Shown here one piece after another: positions 34,790 to 42,923 of a stretch of DNA of 64,000 nt. This DNA comes from Pseudoalteromonas rhizosphaerae (GTDB taxonomy: Bacteria; Pseudomonadota; Gammaproteobacteria; Enterobacterales; Alteromonadaceae), in contig NZ_CABVLM010000015.1 in assembly GCF_902498845.1 (NCBI RefSeq), positions 62,001 through 126,000 on the forward strand, in the 5' to 3' direction. The notes beneath the pieces are model-generated. The model was given only the letters and a program-made list of their open reading frames with translations, was not told where the DNA came from and made no database searches. The number at the start of each line of letters is the position of its first letter. The first letter of the stretch is position 1. Both the position numbers and the translations under genes were made by a program.

Positions 34790-34801
34790 TTATCTTGATA
34801 A
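34790..34801. promoter_or_regulatory. possible LysR operator in the purA/lysR intergenic region
   Basis: TTATC-TT-GATAA is a short perfect palindrome with the T-N(x)-A symmetry of LysR sites. It lies about 40 bp before the regulator start in a strongly AT-rich 122-bp divergent region. Confidence 0.35.
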
Positions 34802-34839
34802 GAATTTCATATCGATTTCACACCATTAAGGTCATAAAG

Positions 34840-35733
34840 ATGCTAGATATTCACTGGTTAAAAACCTTTGTCACATTGGCTGAGTTAAAGCACTTTGGTA
34901 AAACAGCCAATGCGCTGCATATGACACAGCCAAATGTTAGCTTGCATATTAAGCAGTTAGAAAAAACGACACGGGTTAAACTGATAGAACGTAATCCCTT
35001 TAGTTTGACCCAAGCAGGTTTACGGCTATTAGAGTCTGGACAAAAAACCTTATGGGAATTACAGGTTTGCCAATCTGACTTAAATGCGATTAATGATCTC
35101 AGCCAAGGCACACTGACAATTGCCGCCAGTGATATAATTTCTCGTTTATTGTTGATTGAGCCTTTTCAGCTTTTTAAGCGCCAGTTTCCTGGCATTGACT
35201 TTACTTTGCTCAATACAACGTCTTCTCAAGCGTCAGCATTGGTTAAAAGTGCTGAAGCTGATTTAGGGTTTGTGATTGCCCAAAAAGAAAGTGAGCCGCT
35301 GCATTTTACGCAATTACAGCAGATAAAATGGTGTGCATTAGGTAATCATTTAAAGTTATGGCAGCAAGCCAAAAACGATAACAATGTTACACTGACTGAG
35401 CCGCCAACATTAATCTTACTCGGCCATGATACGCGAACTCGAGACTTGCTCGATAGTGCCTTGCCATCTTTAAACTTACCAAATTACCGGGTGATGGAAG
35501 TGGGCAGTGTGGATGCGCAAATTGATTGGGCTGAAGCGGGGTTTGGCGTTGCCATCGTGCCAGAGTTTTCCCTGCGCAGTAAAGCAAATCTAACTACCAC
35601 AGTGACCGCATTACCGCAATTTCCAACTACCAGTTTAGGTTATATAGTGAGGCAAAATCAGGTACTTTCAAAAGCGATAAAGCAATTGCTACATTGGGTC
35701 AATGAAGAGATCTCCCGTACTCATCTTGCATAG
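34840..35733 (+). CDS. LysR family transcriptional regulator
   Basis: The product has 297 residues from ATG 34840 (MLDIHWLKTFVTLAELKHFGKTANALHMTQPNVSLHIKQLEK), the normal LysR N-terminus. An upstream in-frame start adds 15 residues with no homology. The winged helix is followed by a periplasmic-binding-like effector domain (residues ~88-295). The effector is unknown. Its divergent position suggests it controls the variant purA gene. Confidence 0.93.
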   Translation: MLDIHWLKTFVTLAELKHFGKTANALHMTQPNVSLHIKQLEKTTRVKLIERNPFSLTQAGLRLLESGQKTLWELQVCQSDLNAINDLSQGTLTIAASDIISRLLLIEPFQLFKRQFPGIDFTLLNTTSSQASALVKSAEADLGFVIAQKESEPLHFTQLQQIKWCALGNHLKLWQQAKNDNNVTLTEPPTLILLGHDTRTRDLLDSALPSLNLPNYRVMEVGSVDAQIDWAEAGFGVAIVPEFSLRSKANLTTTVTALPQFPTTSLGYIVRQNQVLSKAIKQLLHWVNEEISRTHLA

Positions 35734-35781
35734 TATTTATATGTTCACTGTTCGGTTATGTACTTTGTGATTCAGTTATTT

Positions 35782-36279
35782 TTATGTGTAAGGGTTTTTA
35801 CCTTCAGCTACTAATACACAAAAAATCCGTAAATCTAATTCGAGTTGATGGTAGCTTGGCTCCATGTGGCAGCACAGGGCGTAAAAGCTTTTGTTGTGGT
35901 CTTTTTCCTTAAAGTGGGCGAGCTCGTGTACTACTAAAGCTTTGAGTAACTCCTCTGGTGCACGCAGTAAATCACTGTTGATGGCTAAATCGTGCTTGCG
36001 GGTTTTACCTTGCATACGATACGTATGAGTACCTAGCGCGTTAGTGACCATATCGCCTTGTTTTTTAAACGCGGCGCGGCCAAACGGTGGCGCATTTTTT
36101 AAATAGCGCTTTTTAAGCTCAGTGGCGTATGCGTATAACGACTTGTCACTGGTAATATTATGGGAGCTGGGGTATTTTTTAGTTAAATACGCGCCGTGTT
36201 TATCATTTTCAATAAGCTGCATTACTTGCGTTACAATTTGCTCTGGATAGCCGCTAAAATAGCGTTTAAAATCACTCAT
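35782..36279 (-). CDS. YgjP-like M48-type metallopeptidase domain protein
   Basis: The product has 165 residues. It contains HELAHFKEKDHNKSFY, the HExxH zinc motif with the third ligand His in the KDHNK segment, as in the YgjP (DUF45) metallohydrolases. No signal peptide, so probably cytoplasmic. Substrate unknown. It lies 38 bp downstream of the DUF72 gene on the same strand and may be cotranscribed with it. Confidence 0.85.
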   Translation of the reverse strand: MSDFKRYFSGYPEQIVTQVMQLIENDKHGAYLTKKYPSSHNITSDKSLYAYATELKKRYLKNAPPFGRAAFKKQGDMVTNALGTHTYRMQGKTRKHDLAINSDLLRAPEELLKALVVHELAHFKEKDHNKSFYALCCHMEPSYHQLELDLRIFCVLVAEGKNPYT

Positions 36280-36317
36280 TCAATACTTCTTTGTAGTTAA
36301 TTAATTTTCAACGCGAG

Positions 36318-37166
36318 TCAAAAAAGGCTGGCTTGACTGGCTTCTTTTTCACCAGTGAAAGGGTTTAGCACGGGGTGCTGGTAACCTAAATCTTGGCAAA
36401 ACTCGCGTGCTAATAATGGTGCTTGGCGGTTATCTGCAGTATGAAAAAATACATACGGGTGCTTACCCTCATCAAGCCATTGTTTTACTTTTTTAAGCCA
36501 CGGTTGGTAATAGCTTTTATAGTCATGATCTAAATCGGCAATCACAAAGCGGGCCATAGGTTGATTGCCTGTTGCAATGGCATGCACGGGTAAATGGGGC
36601 TTTTTTTGTTGGGCATCGATGAGTGCTTCAGTGTTCGGCTTAACTGCAAATAATGCGCGGGTGTCCATTGAGATACGGTTGACATTGTTTGCTATTAATA
36701 GCTGATTAAAGGCAATTTCGGCTGCGCCTTTCTTAAAAAATTCGGGGTGGCGAACTTCAACGCCGTAGTTTAAACCTGTCGGGAGCTTGGCAATAAACTG
36801 TGCTAATAACGGCAGTTGTTTGGGGCTAAAACTACTTGGTAGCTGCAACATGATTTGCCCAACATGAGACAATATTGGCTCGAATAAATTAAACCATGCA
36901 GTGAGTTCGTCATCGATATGAGTAAGCTGTAATTCATGACTAAAGCGTCGATGGAATTTAAAAGTAAATTTAAAGTCATTGCCGACAGCATCACGCCAGC
37001 GATTTAATGATTCAACACTAGGATCGGCATAAAAGCTGGTATTGCCTTCGACTGAATTAAACACCTGTGCGTATTCGTGCAACATATCGGCATTTTTGCA
37101 GTGACTTGATAATAAATTGCCTTTCCACGCGGTACTTGACCACTGCGGACACCCTAAATACAACAT
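36318..37166 (-). CDS. DUF72 (YecE-like) family protein
   Basis: The product has 282 residues, a TIM-barrel-like DUF72 protein. The N-terminal LYLGCPQWSSTAWKGNL, YAQVFNSVEGNTSFYADPS, and VFFHTADNRQAPLLAREF near the end are the family blocks. Function is unresolved. In E. coli the homologue yecE is next to cmoAB and aspS; here the same genes are within 8 kb, so this is the same syntenic block. Confidence 0.88.
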   Translation of the reverse strand: MLYLGCPQWSSTAWKGNLLSSHCKNADMLHEYAQVFNSVEGNTSFYADPSVESLNRWRDAVGNDFKFTFKFHRRFSHELQLTHIDDELTAWFNLFEPILSHVGQIMLQLPSSFSPKQLPLLAQFIAKLPTGLNYGVEVRHPEFFKKGAAEIAFNQLLIANNVNRISMDTRALFAVKPNTEALIDAQQKKPHLPVHAIATGNQPMARFVIADLDHDYKSYYQPWLKKVKQWLDEGKHPYVFFHTADNRQAPLLAREFCQDLGYQHPVLNPFTGEKEASQASLF

Positions 37167-37274
37167 AAAACGGTTAACTGATTGTGTGTTTTGGCTAGTA
37201 TACCAAATCTATAAATTGAAAGCATAGTAGCTGCTGCCGAGCTCGCATTTTCAAGTAACTTGGGTATAATGCTC

Positions 37275-37334
37275 CCCCTAAAATGATTTATAAATAGTGG
37301 CTTATTCTCCCTCAAAAACAGCAATTCTTAGGGG
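37275..37334 (+). promoter_or_regulatory. aspS promoter and leader with long-range pairing
   Basis: A TATAAT at 37265-37270 is followed by CCCCTAA (37275-37281) that is the exact complement of TTAGGGG (37328-37334). The ~60-nt leader can fold back on itself just before the aspS start region. Regulation is unproven. Confidence 0.35.
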
Positions 37335-37369
37335 AAGCGGCTATTCGTCTTTACACTGACAGGAAAACT

Positions 37370-39148
37370 ATGCGCTCTATATACTGCGGACAGCTAAATA
37401 AAACTCACGTAGATCAAGAAGTTGAACTATGTGGTTGGATCAACAAACGACGTGACCTTGGTGGACTTATCTTTGTCGATTTACGCGATAGAGAAGGTTT
37501 AGTACAAGTTGTATTCGATCCTGAAGTTGAAGGCTTAATGGATACCGCGAATACATTACGTCAAGAATTTTGCGTACAATTAAAAGGTGTAGTTCGCGCA
37601 CGTCCTGACAGCCAAATCAACAAAGATATGGCAACTGGTGAAGTTGAAATTTTAGGCACAGGCCTTACTATCATCAACCGTTCAGAGCCATTACCACTTG
37701 ATTTTAATCAGGTAAACTCTGAAGAGCGTCGCTTAAAATACCGTTACTTAGACCTTCGCCGTTTAGAAATGAGTGACCGTATTAAACTACGCGCTAAAGC
37801 TAGCAGCTTTGTGCGTCGTTTCTTAGATGAAAATAATTTCTTAGATATCGAAACGCCAGTACTTACAAAAGCTACTCCAGAAGGAGCGCGCGATTATTTA
37901 GTACCGAGCCGTGTTCACAAAGGCAGTTTTTACGCATTACCGCAGTCTCCGCAGTTGTTCAAGCAATTGTTGATGATGTCGGGTTTTGACCGTTACTACC
38001 AAATTGTTAAATGTTTCCGTGATGAAGATTTACGTGCTGACCGTCAGCCTGAGTTTACTCAAATCGATATAGAGACCTCGTTCATGAGCTCTGCTCAGGT
38101 ACGTGGTATCACAGAAAAAATGATCCGCGAAATGTGGCAGCAATTGCTAGACGTGGATTTAGGCGAGTTCCCAATCATGCCTTACGCTGAGGCAATGAGC
38201 TTGTATGGTTCTGACAAGCCTGATTTACGTAACCCAATGACATTAATTGACGTTGCCGATTTAGTGAAAGACGTCGAGTTTAAAGTTTTTTCTGGTCCTG
38301 CCAATGATGAAAAAGGCCGTGTTGCTGTATTAACAGTACCAGGCGGTGCATCACTTTCGCGTAAGCAACTAGATGACTACACTAAATTCATCGGTATTTA
38401 TGGCGCGAAAGGGCTTGCGTGGATGAAAGTAAACGACCGCGGTGCAGGCGCTGAAGGCGTGCAATCGCCAATCGCTAAGTTCTTAAATGAAGAGGTGATC
38501 AACGAACTTCTTGCACGCACTAACGCACAAACTGGCGACATCATTTTATTCGGTGCTGATAAACGCAACACAGTAAACGAAGCTATGGGCGCGCTACGTA
38601 TTAAGATTGGCCTTGATTTAGAGATCACTAATCTAAATAGCTGGGCTCCACTTTGGGTTGTTGACTTCCCAATGTTTGAAGAAGACGACGAAGGTACATT
38701 GCATGCTGTTCATCACCCATTTACAGCACCAAAAGATGTAAATGCAAGCGAACTTGAAGCAAACCCAGCAGCGGCTATTTCAGATGCATACGATATGGTA
38801 CTAAATGGCTACGAAGTAGGTGGTGGTTCGGTACGTATTCATAATACAGATATGCAAGAAGCAGCGTTTAGAATCCTAGGTATTGATGCACAAGAGCAGC
38901 AAGACAAGTTTGGTTTCTTACTTGAAGCGTTAAAATACGGTACGCCACCACATGCTGGTTTAGCGTTCGGTTTAGACCGTTTAGCAATGCTACTGTGTGG
39001 TACTGATAATATTCGTGACGTGATTGCTTTCCCTAAAACAACCCAAGCGTCGTGTTTGTTAACTAACGCACCAAGTAAAGCAAATGCAGATTCGCTTACA
39101 GAGCTTGCTATTAGCGTTGTTGAAAAAGCTGAAAAATCAGCAGAATAA
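37370..39148 (+). CDS. aspS: aspartyl-tRNA synthetase
   Basis: The product has 592 residues, the length of bacterial AspRS. The N-terminal anticodon-binding OB fold (CGWINKRRDLGGLIFVDLRD), class II motif 2 (FRDEDLRADRQPEFTQIDIE), the bacterial GAD insertion domain (residues ~290-420) and motif 3 (GLAFGLDRLAMLLCG) are all visible. It charges tRNA-Asp, the product of the seven-gene array 18 kb away. A clear terminator follows at 39183. Confidence 0.99.
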   Translation: MRSIYCGQLNKTHVDQEVELCGWINKRRDLGGLIFVDLRDREGLVQVVFDPEVEGLMDTANTLRQEFCVQLKGVVRARPDSQINKDMATGEVEILGTGLTIINRSEPLPLDFNQVNSEERRLKYRYLDLRRLEMSDRIKLRAKASSFVRRFLDENNFLDIETPVLTKATPEGARDYLVPSRVHKGSFYALPQSPQLFKQLLMMSGFDRYYQIVKCFRDEDLRADRQPEFTQIDIETSFMSSAQVRGITEKMIREMWQQLLDVDLGEFPIMPYAEAMSLYGSDKPDLRNPMTLIDVADLVKDVEFKVFSGPANDEKGRVAVLTVPGGASLSRKQLDDYTKFIGIYGAKGLAWMKVNDRGAGAEGVQSPIAKFLNEEVINELLARTNAQTGDIILFGADKRNTVNEAMGALRIKIGLDLEITNLNSWAPLWVVDFPMFEEDDEGTLHAVHHPFTAPKDVNASELEANPAAAISDAYDMVLNGYEVGGGSVRIHNTDMQEAAFRILGIDAQEQQDKFGFLLEALKYGTPPHAGLAFGLDRLAMLLCGTDNIRDVIAFPKTTQASCLLTNAPSKANADSLTELAISVVEKAEKSAE

Positions 39149-39182
39149 GTGATTAATTAGCACTTAATCTTACTATTGATTT

Positions 39183-39215
39183 AAAACCCTTAAGTGTAGG
39201 CTTAAGGGTTTTTTT
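39183..39215 (+). terminator. aspS intrinsic terminator
   Basis: AAAACCCTTAAG / CTTAAGGGTTTTTT perfect stem with a 6-nt loop and a long T-run. Confidence 0.95.
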
Positions 39216-39261
39216 ATGGTGTAATCAAAATGGTTTAATAAAAATATATTAAGGATAGTAA

Positions 39262-39489
39262 ATGAGTATTAGTGCAACTTTGCTTGGTGAGTTCTTGGCT
39301 TTGATATTTATAGTATGCATCCCATTTTTTACGTGGATAAGTTATCGTCTTGGTAAAAGAAAAACAACAACACCGGTTATTGTTGCTGTAATTGGTGGGC
39401 TATTAGCGATTATTCCTATTTTTGGGTTGATCTATATCGCAGTTCTTGCTTTGAAAAACGATTTAGAGGTTAAGCATTCGAGTGTTTAA
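39262..39489 (+). CDS. small two-helix membrane protein
   Basis: The product has 75 residues with two hydrophobic segments (about residues 9-28 and 38-64) separated by a basic turn (RLGKRKTT). I do not recognise the family. It has a ribosome-binding site (TTAAGGATAG) 5-6 nt before ATG. The last 8 bp overlap the GTG start of the pentapeptide-repeat gene, so the two are coupled. Confidence 0.65.
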   Translation: MSISATLLGEFLALIFIVCIPFFTWISYRLGKRKTTTPVIVAVIGGLLAIIPIFGLIYIAVLALKNDLEVKHSSV

Positions 39490-40072
39490 AGAGTTCGATT
39501 ATTTCGATCAGCAATTTTCAAAATGTGTTGCCAGCGCGCAGCGCTTTAGTGACATTGAGTTTGAACAGTGCCAGTTTATTGAATGTGATTTTAGTCATAG
39601 TCAATTTAGTAATTGTCGTTTTATTGAGTGTGAATTTATTAACTGTAATTTAAGCGATTTAAATTGGGGTTATAGTTCGTTAGAAGAAGTCAGCTTTGTT
39701 GATTGTAAGCTCAACAGTATTCAATGGGCGCAGGTCAATTGGCCACAATTGTCACTTACTTCATCGGTGAGTTTTAAAAATTGCCAACTTAGTCATAGCT
39801 CGTTTTATGAGTTACAGTTAAAAGGCTTGATCATGACGGACTGTTTTGCCAAAGATGTTGATTTTAGACAGGCTAATTTAGCTACCAGTGATTTTAGTAA
39901 CACTGATTTTAGAGATAGCCTGTTTCAGCAAACAAACTTGAGTAAAGTAAACTTTGTCGGTGCGATGCATTTTAATATTGATATTAAAAATAATAATGTC
40001 AGTCGGGCTAAGTTTGAGCGCTTTGCAGCGTTAAACTTACTCAGCGGACTAGATATCGAGCTGGTGGATTAG
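39482..40072 (+). CDS. pentapeptide-repeat protein (Qnr/McbG-like)
   Basis: The product has 196 residues starting at GTG 39482. Two blocks of pentapeptide repeats (F/C at the central position: FEQCQFIECDFSHSQFSNC, then FRQANLATSDFSNTDFRDS) are separated by a short linker. The size and two-block layout resemble Qnr and McbG proteins that mimic DNA and protect gyrase, but that function is not shown here; other pentapeptide proteins do different things. Coupled to the small membrane protein upstream. Confidence 0.8.
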   Translation: MFKEFDYFDQQFSKCVASAQRFSDIEFEQCQFIECDFSHSQFSNCRFIECEFINCNLSDLNWGYSSLEEVSFVDCKLNSIQWAQVNWPQLSLTSSVSFKNCQLSHSSFYELQLKGLIMTDCFAKDVDFRQANLATSDFSNTDFRDSLFQQTNLSKVNFVGAMHFNIDIKNNNVSRAKFERFAALNLLSGLDIELVD

Positions 40073-40102
40073 CCGTTATGACACGGCTAATCTAATGCTT
40101 AA

Positions 40103-40426
40103 TTAGCAGGCAGGGCCATTTTTATTTCGTGCGCTGGCAAGTGCGCGGGCAATTTCAAGTAATGCAGGGGAAATATCACTGGCGCCATCTTTGATGAGTT
40201 TTGATACATCACCTGATGAATACAAACTATCGCGTGGTGATTTAATGCCTAATTCACGCACAAAATCTTTAGTCTTGCCGGTGCTGCCTGTTTCGATAAA
40301 TTTGAAAATAATACGCTCGTTATTATTTTTTGGCTCTGTTTCTAGCGTTTCGATTTCATCTTGATACGCTTCAATTCTGCTTTGTAAAATATCGATACGC
40401 TGTTCGATGCTGTTGTATGATTTCAT
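40103..40426 (-). CDS. small hypothetical protein with N-terminal coiled coil
   Basis: The product has 107 residues. The first ~35 residues (IEQRIDILQSRIEAYQDEIETLETE) form a coiled coil. The rest is charged and ends ISPALLEIARALASARNKNGPAC. No signal peptide or membrane segment. I do not recognise it. Convergent with the pentapeptide-repeat gene, 30 bp apart. Confidence 0.6.
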   Translation of the reverse strand: MKSYNSIEQRIDILQSRIEAYQDEIETLETEPKNNNERIIFKFIETGSTGKTKDFVRELGIKSPRDSLYSSGDVSKLIKDGASDISPALLEIARALASARNKNGPAC

Positions 40427-40602
40427 GGATAGGTTCTTTTCTAAATAGACGTTAGGACAATACGACTATTATCGCATAAATTTATAATAATTATTTTTTT
40501 CTTTAAAACTCTTCTGCTGTTTTAGGTACCTCGTTTTATTGCAATTAATATTCAAAAGCTTAAAGTACTTTATAATTTAAATAAAATAAGTCGAGCAAAT
40601 TA

Positions 40603-41385
40603 ATGCCACCACCTTTTAAGTACCTTGTGAGCTTCTTTTTTCTCATAGTCAGTGTAGCCGCCAGTTCCGCAACAAACAGCGAAATGATTGTTGATAAAGC
40701 GCGTGACCGCGCGATTCCGATCAGTATTTCATTACCAGCATATAACGAGCATTGTAGCCAACAAACAAAATGCCCTGTGGTATTTATTAATGCCGGATAT
40801 GGTATTGCGCATACTGACTATCAGTTTGCGGCTGATATATTTACAGCTAAGGGCTATTTAACCATTGCTGTAGCCCATGAATTAGACAGCGATCCTGCGC
40901 TCAACCGCACGCCACCTTATATGGCCACTCGTATGGAAAACTGGCATCGTGGTGTGGTCACTCTAAAATTTTTAGTGACCGAGTTGAGCTCTCGCTACCC
41001 AGAGTATGATTTTACGCGGTTAACGTTATTTGGCCATTCTAATGGCGGTGATATAGCCGCGCTTTACGCGGCGATTTATCCCAAGCAAGTGAGTCAAATT
41101 ATTACGCTTGATCATCGGCGTATGTTGTTACCTCGCAATAAAAACATTCGGGTTTTAACGCTTCGTGGCAGTGATTACCCTGCGGATAATCAGGTATTAC
41201 TCAATGAAGATGAATTAGCACAGTATCCGGTTACACAGATTTCGATAAAAAATTCACGCCATAATGATATGTATGATGGTGGACCTATGTGGCTGGTGGA
41301 TAGAATGGGTAAAGAACTCAGTCAGTTTTTAGCGGCAAAGCTTAGGGGGCGTGTTGATACTTTTGAATATAGCACAAGCAATTAA
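40603..41385 (+). CDS. secreted alpha/beta hydrolase (copy 1 of a duplicated gene)
   Basis: The product has 260 residues with a signal peptide (YLVSFFFLIVSVAASSATN). The nucleophile elbow is GHSNGG (Ser about residue 147). A HNDMYDGG segment near the C-terminus may supply the catalytic His. A PPYMATRMENWHRG segment resembles the predicted-dienelactone-hydrolase type. Substrate unknown. From 40753 to ~41285 it is nearly identical at nucleotide level to 43050-43582; the first ~210 bp of that block have no differences. Confidence 0.88.
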   Translation: MPPPFKYLVSFFFLIVSVAASSATNSEMIVDKARDRAIPISISLPAYNEHCSQQTKCPVVFINAGYGIAHTDYQFAADIFTAKGYLTIAVAHELDSDPALNRTPPYMATRMENWHRGVVTLKFLVTELSSRYPEYDFTRLTLFGHSNGGDIAALYAAIYPKQVSQIITLDHRRMLLPRNKNIRVLTLRGSDYPADNQVLLNEDELAQYPVTQISIKNSRHNDMYDGGPMWLVDRMGKELSQFLAAKLRGRVDTFEYSTSN

Positions 41386-41482
41386 ATATTTTTAGTTTAA
41401 TAAAAAGATATGCTTTGGACAAAATGGTGGTTGAGCATAGAGACCACCAAAGTGATTTCATATTTTTTGATATTTATACCAG

Positions 41483-42055
41483 TTAGCCTTCAGGTGTAGC
41501 AAACTGTTGTATTGGCCGCTCTTTTATCTCCATATCGGTAGTAGGAATCGTTAACAGAGAGTAATTCGTTCTTATAGTGATAATATCTACAAATTTGTCA
41601 TTAATAAAAAGATTTACAAACGGTGTAATTGTCCCAACTAAATATCTTTTTTTTGGGTCCAAAGCAAACTTTTCTTCCATACCTTTTAGTTCAATAAACT
41701 TGACTTCTAGTGGCTCGAATTCTAATGATGATAATTGCTTATGGGCACGTCGTCGCTCTAGCATTGGCTGCTCAGGGACACTTGCACCAGAATTTTTTGT
41801 TTTTATTGAATAATATTCATCCGCTTCATATATATACATTGAGTTTAAGTCGATACCCTGCTCGTTGAAAGCTAGCGAGCTTAGCGTCACTCGATACGGG
41901 GTTGTGTTAGCTAGTCTTATGTTAGTTATACATCTAGTATCTATATGACAAAAAGTATAAGAAGAGGTGGCGATAGGGCTTTCAATAATCTCTTCAGAAT
42001 GAGTGAATGCAGAGTAACTAATTAAACAAAATATAATATTTATAAAAATTTTCAT
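41483..42055 (-). CDS. secreted hypothetical protein, partner of the M35-like protease
   Basis: The product has 190 residues with a signal peptide (MKIFINIIFCLISYSAFTHS). The mature part is beta-rich (IRLANTTPYRVTLSSLAFNEQG) and resembles an Ig-like or chaperone-like fold, though no family is recognised. Two Cys in the first part (CHIDTRC) could pair. The start overlaps the stop of the M35-like gene (ATGA), so they form one operon. It may be a periplasmic partner or inhibitor of the protease; this is inference. Confidence 0.65.
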   Translation of the reverse strand: MKIFINIIFCLISYSAFTHSEEIIESPIATSSYTFCHIDTRCITNIRLANTTPYRVTLSSLAFNEQGIDLNSMYIYEADEYYSIKTKNSGASVPEQPMLERRRAHKQLSSLEFEPLEVKFIELKGMEEKFALDPKKRYLVGTITPFVNLFINDKFVDIITIRTNYSLLTIPTTDMEIKERPIQQFATPEG

Positions 42056-42663
42056 TGGGCCACTCGAACTGCATTTTCAAAAAGATATGATGAATATAGC
42101 AAGGTATCTCTGTCTTTGTCAGTTTGGTTTTTCCGTGCGTTCTGAGCAATAAAACTAAGCTCTTGCATAGCTGTTCTGGCATTATACGTTGTATCTTCAG
42201 AGGTCCAGACTGCGTGACTAAACTCATGAACGATAGTATCAACTTTTCTGTCAGTACCCACGTCAAAAAAACTTTTACCAAACCCTATAATACCATATCT
42301 ATCATAATAGGTAGCATCGCCAAACCCTGCGCATTTATAAAGTTTTTGCGGGGTCAAATGCATAGAACCGATAAGGTTAATTGTTTTCCGTGCTTGGCGA
42401 ATTAAAAAAGTTCGTGTTGCTTCAAAGTTTGTAGGATTTACAAAGCCATATTGCTTCATAATCGATTCGAATTTGTCTTTTTGTCTTTTATCTGCGTTAG
42501 ATGGGTTATGTAATATATTGATAAAAGTAGTTAATGCTTTGGGAGTAATTAACATAGCTATTTCAATTTTTTTTAGCTCAGATAGAGTTAACTCAATACC
42601 GGTTTTATTTGTTACTTCATAAATTGAAAAGTTATTGCGTGTGTAATGAGTGTTTTTGTTCAT
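42052..42663 (-). CDS. M35 (aspzincin)-like zinc metalloprotease
   Basis: The product has 203 residues with no signal peptide. The motif VDTIVHEFSHAVWTSEDTTYNA gives the HExxH pair and an Asp 10-11 residues on, the aspzincin arrangement in which Asp is the third ligand. The end DTLLYSSYLFENAVRV resembles the (N)ADSY.YF.E segment of lysine-specific M35 endopeptidases. This fold occurs in secreted proteases and bacterial effectors. Adjacent gene encodes a secreted protein. Placement between duplicated hydrolase genes and lower G+C suggest acquired DNA. Confidence 0.65.
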   Translation of the reverse strand: MNKNTHYTRNNFSIYEVTNKTGIELTLSELKKIEIAMLITPKALTTFINILHNPSNADKRQKDKFESIMKQYGFVNPTNFEATRTFLIRQARKTINLIGSMHLTPQKLYKCAGFGDATYYDRYGIIGFGKSFFDVGTDRKVDTIVHEFSHAVWTSEDTTYNARTAMQELSFIAQNARKNQTDKDRDTLLYSSYLFENAVRVAQ

Positions 42664-42843
42664 ACCTATCCTTGGCTATATATTATTCTGTGTATCTTAC
42701 TCACTTTGTACCTAATATTCAATTGTGTTGAAAGAGAAATACAGAACCATAATTTTACAGAATATTTGTTTGTGTTAGTGATTTTGGGTTTCATCACTAG
42801 CGTTTTTTATGACAGGGATCGCACTCTAAAAACATTGATATAG
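42646..42843 (+). CDS. possible small two-helix membrane protein
   Basis: The frame has 65 codons from ATG 42646. Two hydrophobic segments (YPWLYIILCILLTLYLIFN and YLFVLVILGFITSVFY) are separated by a charged loop. The 5' 18 bp overlap the start of the divergent M35-like gene, and there is no obvious Shine-Dalgarno sequence, so it may be a chance frame in AT-rich DNA. Confidence 0.4.
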   Translation: MSVFVHTYPWLYIILCILLTLYLIFNCVEREIQNHNFTEYLFVLVILGFITSVFYDRDRTLKTLI

Positions 42844-42923
42844 GGAAATTATACTAACTTTAGCATAGCTGTTTTTTTGCTTTATCAATTCTTTTTTGAG
42901 AAATTATGTTAGCAGTTACATAA

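Noticed and set aside
42018..42281. Frames on either strand overlapping the M35-like gene
   Set aside because: No domain or start signal; the M35-like frame has conserved catalytic residues and coupling to its neighbour.
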